Source: Candidatus Thiodiazotropha taylori
GTDB lineage: Bacteria > Pseudomonadota > Gammaproteobacteria > Chromatiales > Chromatiaceae
Direction: 5' to 3'
Assembly (NCBI GenBank): GCA_019100305.1
Contig: JAHRHW010000021.1
Span: 1-21,845, forward strand
DNA length: 21,845 bases
Shown here: in pieces, positions 7,519-16,005 of the stretch
Position numbering within the stretch: the stretch's first letter is position 1
How the letters are laid out: the number at the start of each line of letters is the position of its first letter
The notes under the pieces: generated by a model
What the model was told of the DNA's origin: nothing
Databases searched by the model: none
What the model saw: the letters and a program-made list of their open reading frames with translations, nothing else
Program-made: the position numbers and the translations under genes

Positions 7519-8616
7519 CTAGCTGTCAGCGAACTTGAGTGCAATGTGATTGAACTCACCTTCCAGCACTTTGAATGCCTCCACAATGACAGGGTCAAAG
7601 TGGCTCCCTGAGGTCTCCAGAATGATTTCGACTGCAGTTTCATGACTGTAGGCTTCTTTGTAGACCCGTTTATTCACCAACGCATCATAGACATCCGCCA
7701 GGGCCATCAGTCTACCGGAAATGGGTATCTGCGAACCCTTGAGGCCTTGGGGGTAACCACTACCGTCCCATTTTTCATGGTGTGTAAGCGTAACCTCCTT
7801 TGCCATTGATAGAAATTCAGTTGTACCGAAATCACATTCTGCCTTTACCAGGGCATCATAGCCGAGTTGGGAATGGCTGCGCATAATGATCCATTCGTCA
7901 GCGGTCAGTTTTCCGGGTTTCATCAGAATTTGGTCGGGTATGCCCACCTTGCCAATATCGTGCAGGGGTGCTGAACGAAACAATCGATCGATCGTCTCTT
8001 CAGTAAGATAGTCTTTGTACTCCGAATGGCCTTGCAACTGTTCGCAAAGCAAGCGTATATAGAATTGTGTTCGCTTGATATGATTGCCTGTCTCGTTGTC
8101 ACGCGTCTCTGCCAGTGAAGCCATACAGCGTATCGCTACGTCCTGAGTACGCCTGATCTCTTCAGTTCGCTCTTTAACGCGTAGCTCCAGCAGGCTGTTC
8201 TCGTCACTTAATATACGCTTGCCTCTCGCTAAAGCCAGGTGATTCGCAACCCGGCTCTCTACGATGGGGGGACTGATTGGCTTGGTAATATAGTCGACCG
8301 CGCCTAGCGTGAAACCACGTAGTTCATCGTCAACCTCACTCTTTACTGTCAGGAATATGACAGGAATATCACGCGTCAATGGATTCTGCTTGAGTCTCTG
8401 ACAAACCTCGTAGCCGTCGATGTCCGGCATCAGTATGTCGAGTAAGATCAAGTCAGGGATAAGGTCCTCTTGGGTAGCACGCTGTAGCGCTGTCTCACCA
8501 TCTTTCGCGACGAACACTTGATAGTTCTGATTCAATATTTCAACCAGCACATCAATATAAAATTTCTCGTCATCGACCAATAGAATACGTGCTTTCTGTT
8601 CATTCTGGTTTGTCAT
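7519..8616 (-). CDS. Response regulator with HD-GYP output domain (predicted c-di-GMP phosphodiesterase)
   Basis: A 365-aa RpfG-like protein. An N-terminal receiver domain (about 10-128) has the acidic pair DD at 15-16, phospho-acceptor Asp60 in LILLDILMPDIDG and the conserved Lys in DYITKP. A short coiled linker (about 135-160) leads to an HD-GYP domain (about 165-355). That domain shows HDIGK (219-223), HH at 279-280 and EKWDGSGYP (281-289), i.e. the metal-binding HD and the GYP signature intact. HD-GYP enzymes hydrolyse c-di-GMP, and here phosphorylation of Asp60 would control this. The ATG overlaps the end of the upstream Hpt coding region by 17 nt. It is therefore translationally coupled to the sensor kinase and is its likely partner. 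Confidence 0.93.
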   Translation of the reverse strand: MTNQNEQKARILLVDDEKFYIDVLVEILNQNYQVFVAKDGETALQRATQEDLIPDLILLDILMPDIDGYEVCQRLKQNPLTRDIPVIFLTVKSEVDDELRGFTLGAVDYITKPISPPIVESRVANHLALARGKRILSDENSLLELRVKERTEEIRRTQDVAIRCMASLAETRDNETGNHIKRTQFYIRLLCEQLQGHSEYKDYLTEETIDRLFRSAPLHDIGKVGIPDQILMKPGKLTADEWIIMRSHSQLGYDALVKAECDFGTTEFLSMAKEVTLTHHEKWDGSGYPQGLKGSQIPISGRLMALADVYDALVNKRVYKEAYSHETAVEIILETSGSHFDPVIVEAFKVLEGEFNHIALKFADS

Positions 8617-9112
8617 CTGTCACCGCCAGCAGTCGTCCTTTAAGAGCTAGTAAAGTCGTTATAGCTTTATCAAAGTCATAATTATCAATATGAGTTTTCA
8701 ATTCATTAACCGAATCCGTGAAGCTTGAATTCTGGGCCAGAACCAGGGGGGCAAGTTTATCAAGTAATCCTGACGATGTGACATCGCCTTGCTTAAGAGC
8801 GGTGTCTATCTGATTAAATAATTGTTGGACGTCATCAGTACCTGCTTCCTCGTTGGTACCATCCCCGATCTGAGTCTTGTCAATCTTGTGTTGGAGTAAC
8901 TTAATGCTATCAAATACGATACGTGCCCGTTTTTCGAATATCTCTTGTAAGTTTGTGATCTGGAGTTCGTCAGATGGAGCTAGTACAGCATCCAATAGGT
9001 TACGTGTTGCCTCCTGCAGGCTATTAGCTCCAATACTACCGGAAACACCCTGTAAGGTATGTAGGAGACGCTTGAGTCTATCCCGTTCGCTTGAGCGGAG
9101 CAGCTCCGACAC
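8600..9112 (-). pseudogene. Hpt domain: displaced C-terminal part of the hybrid sensor kinase
   Basis: The downstream frame encodes a histidine phosphotransfer domain. LLHTLQGVSGSIGA has the phospho-acceptor His in the H.LKG..G.IGA pattern, followed by an acidic helical tail. As an isolated gene it would begin at a GTG (9112), in the middle of the Hpt fold and without a good ribosome site. The same frame is open and clearly coding further upstream, to about 9325. It reads LLAWLPVDDR at the end of the second receiver, then GIDLTWGTKRVGGNQHLY and LLLEFQQRY, the standard first helices of an Hpt domain. This is thus the tail of the kinase at 9292-12885, cut off by a frameshift. Its end overlaps the HD-GYP gene by 17 nt. 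Confidence 0.8.
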
Positions 9113-9291
9113 CTGACTTGCACAATCTCGATACCGCTGTTGAAATTCCAGCAGGAGTTTTATATAGAGGTGCTGATTTCCGCCAACCCGTTTAGTCCCC
9201 CAAGTCAGATCGATACCTTCTACCGTATCGGGAAGATCGTAACTCGGAACATGACCCGAGACAGACTGTATATCGGATTGGGGGCGATCAT

Positions 9292-12200
9292 CTACGGGGA
9301 GCCAAGCCAGCAGTGTGCTTGACGCCTGTCCGGATCGATCGGCTTGGAGAGGTAGTCATCCATGCCGGCAGCCAGGCAGCGCTCCCGGTCGCCCCGCATT
9401 GCATGAGCGGTCATCGCAATGATACGTACGAAGGTGTTATTGAGTTCGTTTCGGACTCGACGGGTCGTTTCTAGACCATCGAGACCTGGCATCTGTAGGT
9501 CCATGAACACCAGATCAAAATTGACCTCTTTGATTTTCTCAAGTGCCTCTTCACCGCTACTGACGATAACAACCAGCAGGCCGAGCTTTTCCAACAGCTC
9601 ACGAGCGACTTGCTGATTGATCACATTGTCTTCAACCAGCAGCACCTGACCCTTGAAGCGACGGGGCTTGATGTGGCGCATTTGCGTTTGCTTGGTTTGG
9701 CCAAACAGGACTTCACTGATGGTATCAAATAAAGTTGATGGGCTGATTGGTTTTATCAGTAAACTTTCAACACCCAGGCGATCAGTATGCATCAGCAGAT
9801 CCTGATGGTCATAGGCCGTAATCATAATGATGGGTATTGAATGTGATACGTCGAGTTCTTTGCGGATATGTTCAACCGCCTGCACCCCATCGATCTCTGG
9901 CATCCGCCAATCAATGATTAACAAACGGATATCATTAGCTGTTTGTAATGCCGCGTAGGCCTGTTTGGCAGAAGATACCGCCGTTACCGAAAAAGAGAAT
10001 GATTCAAGTGTCTTTTGTATCACCTCGCGTGTGGTGTCGTTGTCTTCGACAACCAACACCTTCATACCACGCATGAAATCCTTGAATACGAACTCGCCTT
10101 CCTTTTGCTTCCTGGCTACCTTCAATGGAATATCAAAACTGAACTCACTACCTTGTCCGGGCAGGCTTTTTACACTGATCTCTCCTCCCATCAGCCTGAC
10201 AAGATTATTGCTAATACTGAGTCCCAGGCCAGTGCCTCCATGGCGGCGTGTGGTTGATGCATCGGCCTGTACGAAGGCCTCAAACAGACGCGCCACTTTT
10301 TCCGGCTCTATACCGATGCCGCTATCTTTTACAGAGAATCTCACTTTGATATCTGAGCCATTCTGCTCTTCCAGATCAACCGATAAGAGAATTTCCCCAT
10401 CAGTGGTAAATTTAATCGCATTCTGAGCGAGGTTGATGAGTACCTGGCCGATTCTCAATGGATCGCCAATCAGTTTTTGCGGGATTCTCAGGTCCTGCTT
10501 AAAGATGAACTCAAGTCCTTTCTGCTCAGCTTTGATTGAGATCAAGCTGGAGAGGTTTTGCAGAATTGAATCCAGTTTGAATTCACTCTGTTCGATCTGT
10601 AGCTTGCCCGCTTCAATCTTTGAAAAGTCGAGGATATCATTCAGAATGCCCAGCAGATTGATTGATGAGAGTTTGATCTTGCTGAGGTAGTCAAACTGCT
10701 TTTCAGTCAGGTCGGTATCCAACGCCAAGTGAGTCATACCGATGATCGCGTTCATCGGAGTACGGATTTCATGGCTCATGTTCGCCAGAAAGTCACTCTT
10801 GAAGCGATTCGCCTGGCGCTGCAGCTTCATCGCCTTTTTGATCTCTTTTTCAACCCGTATTCGCTCAGTTAAATTGACCAGAACCCCGAGATGCATCATC
10901 TCACCCTGCAGGCGAATGGGAATGGCTGATAGCAGACCCTCAAGCAGATTGCCTTTCAGGGTCTTTATGCCAATACGCATGTTTCTTACTGCTCTTTTAG
11001 TTTGTAACGCAGTCAATACGCGTTCACGATCTGCTGGATCGGCATAAAAACCAGCCATATTCATCCCGACGATTGATGAACCGTCTGCCTCGATCTCCAA
11101 AAGTGATTGTTCATTGGATACTCTAATAACACCTTTCATATCGCTGACCACAATCGCTACAGGCACAGCATTTATAATCAGGTTAAGCTGCGCTTCGTTC
11201 TGTTTAGCCAGTTGGTGTTTTCTTCGCAGCCGCAACAGCCAGATCACAAACACCAGCACCACAGAAAACGCCGCACCTATAACACGCCAGACAGTTGTGT
11301 AGTCCACCGCTACATCGTAACGTATCGACATCCATCTCTGTTTTATTTCATTTTTCTGCTCTTCCGTCATGTTGCGGATGGCTTCATCCAGAACTTCAAC
11401 CAGAATCGGCCAATCCTTGCGTACTCCGACTGAAAGCTGATACTGATAGGGAGTCGGCGCCCCGACCTTGACATTGGTCAGGCCATTTTTGCGGATTAGG
11501 TGACTTCCGACCGTCAGGTTGCCCACATACCCATCGATCTCATTAACAGCAAGTCGCTTCAAACCATCCAATGCATTGGGTACCAATATCAACTCAATGC
11601 CCGGATAATCCTGTTTGAGGAACTCTTCAGCGACATAGCCCTTTACCACACCGATCTTACGGCCAACAAAGTCCTCCAGACCATTCACGAAGGGGTACTT
11701 TTCGCCGACAAATATGACGAAAGGAAAGTCGAGATAGGGCTGAGTGAAATCGAGAAACTCTCGTCTCTCTGGCGTATCCACCAAGGCCGGCAGCAGGTCC
11801 ACTTGATGATTCCTTGCTGCATCCAAGACCTCTTGCCAAGTCATATCTTTTTTTACATCGGTTGTTAGATTTAAAGCACTGGAGAAATAGCTGACATAGT
11901 CTGAAGAGATGCCTTGGTATACGCCGTTTTCATCAACAAACTCTATCGGATCCCAGGCCGTATCGATACCAACGCGTAGCGTGCCAATTTGGTTCAACCA
12001 GGCTCTCTGCTCTGCGGTAAGTTTGAGTAACTTCTTATCGGCTACTTGTGGCTTGGGTATTGATATCCAGTGATTCAGAATCTCCTGGCGCTCTGTGTCA
12101 GTGATAGACCGCAATGCCTTGTTCATCGCAGAGACGAGAGGTTTCAAGGAGTCATCGCGGTTAGTCGCGAAACGTTGGTGAGATGATCCGATTCCTGCAT

Positions 12201-12885
12201 CACCACTGAAGTGAAGGTTGACCAGTTGCTGCTCTTGGATTACCCACTGTGCCACCGCCCGGGTACCGATATAGGCATCTGCTTTTTTCCAGGAGACGGC
12301 TTGCAGTGCCTCGTGGGTATTGAGTACGGGCAAGAGTTTTATCTCCGGATACAGCTCCTGCAGCTGACGCATGGTGGAAAACCCATCCTCAACGGCAACG
12401 ACCTTCCCTCTGAGGGATTCGATATCAGACAGATCCTGACGGCTGGAACGCGTGACGATAGCCTTGTGCGTCTGAAAAAAAGGCTCAGTAAAATAGAGGT
12501 CCCTCTCACGCTCCTGGTTTTTCACCACCGAGGCCGCCACCGGCAATTCACCCTCGCGCACCTTCTGCAACATCTCTTTGAATGTTGGTCCGGGATGTGT
12601 TTTGAATTCAATCCCAAGCCGCTCTGAGATCAGTCTCAAGTAATCGGCGGCGATGCCTCGATGCTCATTGTCGAGCATAAAATCGATAGGCGGCCAGCTG
12701 CCATCCACGCCAATATCTACGATGGGATGGGCCGCCAGCCAGCCAGTTTCCTCAGTCGTCAGATCAAGATCAGTAGATCCCCGGGGAGGCTGTGCTGCGT
12801 GAAGAGAGGCAAGGCAAACCAACGACATAATCGCCGTACACGTGGTAACCGCTGATCGTAAAAATGAGGGCACCGACATTTCCAC
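9292..12885 (-). CDS. BvgS/EvgS-like hybrid histidine kinase, truncated by a frameshift before its Hpt domain
   Basis: 1197 aa before a premature stop. Domains in order: signal peptide (to about residue 31); two periplasmic solute-binding (SBP_bac_3) domains, about 45-275 and 290-520; one TM helix (about 532-552); a PAS-like domain (about 563-675); dimerisation/phospho-acceptor helix with His705 in MSHEIRTPMN; an HATPase with DSGIGI and GTGLGLSI; receiver 1 with Asp992 (IIDWRMPEIDG); receiver 2 with Asp1129 (FMDLQMPGLDG). After MDDYLSKPIDPD the frame turns into RRQAHCWLGSP and stops. One extra base near 9327 (GAC-CAG) would continue PIDPDQASSTLLAWLP and fuse it to the Hpt region, giving about 1428 aa. 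The start is a GTG; an ATG at 12879, with AGAGAGTGG upstream, is at least as likely. It probably senses an amino-acid-like solute and feeds the neighbouring HD-GYP regulator (inference). Confidence 0.9.
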   Translation of the reverse strand: MEMSVPSFLRSAVTTCTAIMSLVCLASLHAAQPPRGSTDLDLTTEETGWLAAHPIVDIGVDGSWPPIDFMLDNEHRGIAADYLRLISERLGIEFKTHPGPTFKEMLQKVREGELPVAASVVKNQERERDLYFTEPFFQTHKAIVTRSSRQDLSDIESLRGKVVAVEDGFSTMRQLQELYPEIKLLPVLNTHEALQAVSWKKADAYIGTRAVAQWVIQEQQLVNLHFSGDAGIGSSHQRFATNRDDSLKPLVSAMNKALRSITDTERQEILNHWISIPKPQVADKKLLKLTAEQRAWLNQIGTLRVGIDTAWDPIEFVDENGVYQGISSDYVSYFSSALNLTTDVKKDMTWQEVLDAARNHQVDLLPALVDTPERREFLDFTQPYLDFPFVIFVGEKYPFVNGLEDFVGRKIGVVKGYVAEEFLKQDYPGIELILVPNALDGLKRLAVNEIDGYVGNLTVGSHLIRKNGLTNVKVGAPTPYQYQLSVGVRKDWPILVEVLDEAIRNMTEEQKNEIKQRWMSIRYDVAVDYTTVWRVIGAAFSVVLVFVIWLLRLRRKHQLAKQNEAQLNLIINAVPVAIVVSDMKGVIRVSNEQSLLEIEADGSSIVGMNMAGFYADPADRERVLTALQTKRAVRNMRIGIKTLKGNLLEGLLSAIPIRLQGEMMHLGVLVNLTERIRVEKEIKKAMKLQRQANRFKSDFLANMSHEIRTPMNAIIGMTHLALDTDLTEKQFDYLSKIKLSSINLLGILNDILDFSKIEAGKLQIEQSEFKLDSILQNLSSLISIKAEQKGLEFIFKQDLRIPQKLIGDPLRIGQVLINLAQNAIKFTTDGEILLSVDLEEQNGSDIKVRFSVKDSGIGIEPEKVARLFEAFVQADASTTRRHGGTGLGLSISNNLVRLMGGEISVKSLPGQGSEFSFDIPLKVARKQKEGEFVFKDFMRGMKVLVVEDNDTTREVIQKTLESFSFSVTAVSSAKQAYAALQTANDIRLLIIDWRMPEIDGVQAVEHIRKELDVSHSIPIIMITAYDHQDLLMHTDRLGVESLLIKPISPSTLFDTISEVLFGQTKQTQMRHIKPRRFKGQVLLVEDNVINQQVARELLEKLGLLVVIVSSGEEALEKIKEVNFDLVFMDLQMPGLDGLETTRRVRNELNNTFVRIIAMTAHAMRGDRERCLAAGMDDYLSKPIDPDRRQAHCWLGSP

Positions 12886-13221
12886 TCTCTGTCGCCAGCT
12901 CAGAGTTGCTCTGCAGCCGGATTTATTATGGTTTTACGTTATTTTCCTTACAACGATAATAAGTATACCCTTTCAGTCCTGAGACTACGAAGGAATTATA
13001 TTCCTGTCAGTGGAGAACCTTCAGTCTGCTCCTCCAATCTCACGCTTTGAACAGACACGTCAATGCGTGGGTAGCAGTGGTGCAGTGCCTTCGACCCGCC
13101 TTTCAAGTGAAATACCTGCATCGGTACACCCGCCATAGGTGCCTCAATCCAACAACTGCATGAGTGCAATCGGACACTCTTGATCCAGTCAACATTGGAT
13201 GTTCCTGTTTTTTCTTGGTTT
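12886..13221. other. Intergenic region upstream of the sensor kinase
   Basis: 336 nt between the kinase start and the stop of the next minus-strand gene, with no supported gene. It should contain the promoter of the kinase / HD-GYP operon. A perfect 6-bp inverted repeat with 3-nt centre lies at 12991-13005. The part near 13180-13220 is T-rich on the plus strand and has only a weak 5-bp stem, so I see no clear terminator for the upstream hydrolase gene. Confidence 0.5.
12991..13005. promoter_or_regulatory. Palindrome AGGAAT-TAT-ATTCCT, possible operator
   Basis: A perfect 6+6 bp inverted repeat about 106 nt upstream of the kinase start in an A/T-rich stretch. It could bind a dimeric regulator of the kinase operon. 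This is a single occurrence without independent support. Confidence 0.25.
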
Positions 13222-14235
13222 TTACAGTACTAAATTCCTTTCGCCGAGCATCCGCCGCCACACCCACCGCAATGCCTCAACGTCAGGGCGTTCGGCGGGA
13301 GCACGTTCGGGTGGGATCACTGGGCGTATCACTCCTTCCTGTCGCTGAGCGACAACGAAGGAGAAAATGTAGCGAGGTTCAAATCCCATGCGTAAATCGG
13401 TGATCTCCAATCGACCTTCAGTTTCCCGTACCCGATAGAAGCCCTTGGTAAACCAGCGCAACCGCTGTACTGCGTATGTATCGCTGACGGTCGAGAGTAG
13501 GCTGTCGTTGCTTGGATAGTGTTCGAAGCGAATCTCAGGTAACGGATCGAGCAGTGAATAGTAGCCCTCGCGATAGCCGTCCGGAACCATCGCGACTACG
13601 CGCCAGAGCAGCAGATTGAACGGTGTTGGTGTCGCGATCAAACGATCGTACTCAGCACCTTGGCGGACCAACTCACTCTCGGCAATGTCACGCACCTGCG
13701 CCTGGACGAAGATAGCAAGTGCGAGATAGAGGGTGCTCAGGCCAAGTCCAACTTTGTTCGCGACGTGTCCGGTGGTCAGCCTGTGTTTGCCGAATGCAGC
13801 CCAAAGCACCCCGATGAACAGCAGTAACGTATACAAAGGGTCGATAATAAAGATGCTGCCGAGCCCGGCTGGAGGCCCGTTACCTGGCCAGAACAGCTGT
13901 GTGCCGTAGATGGTAATCGCATCGAGCAAGGCGTGGGTTGCAAATGCGAGCCAGACGAGCAGGGACCAACGAGTGATTGATGCACCATCTTTCGCATGCA
14001 GGCGCGCGAGCCCCGCTCCCAGAATCGGTGCGACGACGGTGTGTGTGATAAGGGAGTGACTGAAGCCCCGGTGATTGGTCACGGCCGCCACGTCGTCCGC
14101 GTGGGGTAGGAATACATCGAGATCAGGCATTCCGCCGAATATGCCCCCCCAGATGAGTGCCTTACGGCCGACCCGTGCACCGAGCGCCGCGTGACCAACA
14201 GCCGCACCGAGTAATATCTGAGTGAGCGGATCCAT
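13222..14235 (-). CDS. YdjM-like membrane-bound metal-dependent hydrolase
   Basis: A 337-aa protein starting MDPLTQILLGAAVGHAALG, the characteristic opening of the YdjM/DUF457 family of inner-membrane, putatively metal-dependent hydrolases. Family motifs follow: GGMPDLDVF, then NHRGFSHSLITH, then ATHALLDAIT. Their His and Asp residues form the presumed metal site. About four TM helices lie in the first 190 residues. The C-terminal half (about 195-337) is a soluble alpha/beta region with FNLLLWRVVA and YRVRETEGRLEITDLRMGF, as in longer members. The start is the ATG at 14235 with GGAG 9 nt upstream; an in-frame TTG at 14241 is less likely. In E. coli, YdjM is LexA-controlled; no LexA box was evident here. 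The physiological substrate is unknown. Confidence 0.85.
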   Translation of the reverse strand: MDPLTQILLGAAVGHAALGARVGRKALIWGGIFGGMPDLDVFLPHADDVAAVTNHRGFSHSLITHTVVAPILGAGLARLHAKDGASITRWSLLVWLAFATHALLDAITIYGTQLFWPGNGPPAGLGSIFIIDPLYTLLLFIGVLWAAFGKHRLTTGHVANKVGLGLSTLYLALAIFVQAQVRDIAESELVRQGAEYDRLIATPTPFNLLLWRVVAMVPDGYREGYYSLLDPLPEIRFEHYPSNDSLLSTVSDTYAVQRLRWFTKGFYRVRETEGRLEITDLRMGFEPRYIFSFVVAQRQEGVIRPVIPPERAPAERPDVEALRWVWRRMLGERNLVL

Positions 14236-14244
14236 ACACAATTA

Positions 14245-14248
14245 CTCC
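14245..14248 (-). promoter_or_regulatory. Ribosome binding site of the YdjM-like gene
   Basis: GGAG on the minus strand lies 9 nt before the ATG at 14235. This supports that ATG over the TTG at 14241. Confidence 0.5.
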
Positions 14249-14252
14249 AGTT

Positions 14253-14579
14253 TTACTCATTCAAGTGAGTCTTGCAGTGATTTTGCAAGAAAGACCAGAA
14301 TGAATCACCTTCAATTTCTCCATGTTTCTCTACCAGAGCCGTTTCAATATTGATCAGGTATTTGTCATAAACTGTCTCTCTTTCATGTTTCAAAGGGGTG
14401 GGGCAGTAACAGGTTTCAAACCACTCGATTGTGTTTGAGCCGATGATTTTGGCCTGCTTCATCGATGCTGCAATCTCAGCGCCATCGGGTTTTTGGTTCG
14501 CAACTGTTCCGTCAACTAAAACCTTGTAGAAGGCTGGAAGCTTAGTGAGTATGAAGTTTGCTCGGACTCGATATTCCAC
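14253..14579 (-). CDS. Hypothetical protein, 108 aa, start uncertain
   Basis: A small soluble protein beginning (from a GTG) MEYRVRANFILTK, with no family I recognise. It contains two close cysteines (CYCPTP) and a helical C-terminal part (YLINIETALVEKHGE). The reading frame is open and protein-like upstream of the GTG as far as a TGA at 14667-14669. It reads SGRLTRLARLTGSTVAKHH, but no ATG, GTG or TTG lies in that stretch. The gene may therefore be a 5'-truncated remnant, use a rare start, or start at the GTG as shown. It ends 17 nt before the start of the YdjM-like gene and could be cotranscribed with it. Similarity of the upstream stretch to N termini of UbiB/ABC1-type proteins is only an impression. 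Confidence 0.55.
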   Translation of the reverse strand: MEYRVRANFILTKLPAFYKVLVDGTVANQKPDGAEIAASMKQAKIIGSNTIEWFETCYCPTPLKHERETVYDKYLINIETALVEKHGEIEGDSFWSFLQNHCKTHLNE

Positions 14580-14726
14580 AACTGCCTCGTGGTGTTTTGC
14601 GACGGTCGAACCGGTGAGGCGGGCAAGTCGAGTAAGCCTTCCGGATGTGATGGCTAATTTATCAATTCAATCATAGCAGTTACTTTCGTCCCATTGACTT
14701 TCGATCTTCGAATTAACAAGACAAAA

Positions 14727-14752
14727 GCCCCTCTCCCTTGATGGGAGGGGGC
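14727..14752. repeat. C/T-rich hairpin repeat, distant copy
   Basis: GCCCCTCTCCC (14727-14737), loop TTGAT, GGGAGGGGGC (14743-14752). The sequence is nearly the same as the stems at 4609-4633 and 4757-4781, 10 kb away. It lies just downstream of the ceramidase-like gene, where it could also act as a terminator. Confidence 0.7.
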
Positions 14753-14803
14753 ATGCACAAAGTTGGCAGCGTCCTTTTACTTCCGATTGAACATCGCCTG
14801 AGC

Positions 14804-15556
14804 CTAATTGATCGGTTTTCGTCTTTGCAGCATAACCAAAACAGTGTAACAACCGGCAGCCGCCAACAGATGTTTGACGGTGTGTCCACTGACTATCTCT
14901 CCTGTTATCTGAAACACGGCCGTATCGTGTGCCTCCGCAGCTTTTGCAAGGGCGTATAACAGAAGTGCAACGATTAACATGCCCTGGTGTGTATAGCCAT
15001 TTCTGAACAACAATATGAAGAACGGTAGTGTCAGCAGCGGGATGAACTGCACCCATACATATAGGCGCAGATCCTCGAAGAAGTACCCATAAAGAACACT
15101 GCTGATACCAACAATGACGAGCGGGATCAGCAGACGGGAGAAGCGGCGATTGACATATTCGCTCAAGAGTGCCGTGAGAAACCCCATGAACCCAACACTC
15201 ATCGGGAACCGATCCCAGACAAGGCTCTGATTATTTGGGCTCCAGTGATAGTGGATCGAACCAAAGCTTACCAGGCTTATACCCACAAACATCACAAGCC
15301 ACGCACTATGACCAGGGCCTGTATGATTTTTCAGGCAAAATGTGATGCCTAAGGTGCCGACGAGCAGGAAGGCGAGATTGGATAGTACATCGAGGAAATT
15401 AGGGATCCCAAGGAAGCTGCCAGTGTCAATAAAGCGATGATAGGCCTTATCTTGTGGAATCGGATCAATCAGTAGCATTAAGACGAGTGGAAAGAGCAAC
15501 AGAGATACAAGTACAGTGTGCCTCCAATTAAATCGTTGTGACAGGTCGCTGTTCAT
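14804..15556 (-). CDS. Ceramidase-like (CREST superfamily) seven-TM membrane protein
   Basis: A 250-aa integral membrane protein with about seven hydrophobic segments. It follows the alkaline ceramidase/CREST layout: YHRFIDTGSFLG and NFLDVLSNLAFLLVG at the first helices, then SFGSIHYHW (Ser97 or Ser100, His102, His104), VWDR with Asp115, and near the C terminus SGHTVKHL with His225 and His229. The Ser, Asp and His set is the presumed Zn-dependent lipid amidase site of this superfamily. Bacterial members of this type are mostly uncharacterised, so ceramide hydrolysis is not proved. GAGG lies 7 nt before the ATG. It appears monocistronic, followed by a C/T-rich hairpin at 14727-14752. Confidence 0.8.
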   Translation of the reverse strand: MNSDLSQRFNWRHTVLVSLLLFPLVLMLLIDPIPQDKAYHRFIDTGSFLGIPNFLDVLSNLAFLLVGTLGITFCLKNHTGPGHSAWLVMFVGISLVSFGSIHYHWSPNNQSLVWDRFPMSVGFMGFLTALLSEYVNRRFSRLLIPLVIVGISSVLYGYFFEDLRLYVWVQFIPLLTLPFFILLFRNGYTHQGMLIVALLLYALAKAAEAHDTAVFQITGEIVSGHTVKHLLAAAGCYTVLVMLQRRKPIN

Positions 15557-16005
15557 CCAATCCTCAAATGAAGGTTATTTTTCACTTGCTTTGTGATTTG
15601 TGAATACCAAGCTGTAGCTATTGTGTTTGCTCTCTTAGATTGTAGGTCGTGTTAATTTATGCTGTTGGTTTCTTCCCATGCTGTACAAACGGATCGTGTG
15701 TCTGCTTAACGTTTTGAGGGTGGAAACAGAAGAGTACGATGTCTTTTTACAGCAAATGTTATCCTGAAAAGATCTGTAAACCTGATGTCTCTAAATTTTA
15801 TTATTTGGCCGTTAATGGAGATTGGACTGACGCGCCACATGTATATGCGCCCAACTGTCAAACCGAGGGATTGTGTTATCTGTGGTTCATAGAGAGAAGA
15901 TTAATAATTATTCGTATCATCAGGTGTTGAATGAGTTGCTAGTATCTTTCCGCTATCCTGTATCCCTCCCGCAATGGGTAAATGGTGTTTGTTGTAGTAA
16001 AGGAT
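15557..16005. other. Intergenic region, no supported gene
   Basis: 449 nt between two minus-strand genes. It should hold the promoter of the ceramidase-like gene. A 63-codon plus-strand frame (15739-15930) has AGAAGAG 5 nt before its ATG and a reasonable first 40 codons, but ends in an implausible Ile/Arg-rich tail. I do not call it. No repeat or clear terminator was seen. Confidence 0.5.

Noticed and set aside
15739..15930. 63-codon plus-strand frame with an acceptable ribosome site
   Set aside because: The tail (LIIIRIIRC) is implausible and there is no family resemblance. Kept only as a remark in the intergenic entry.
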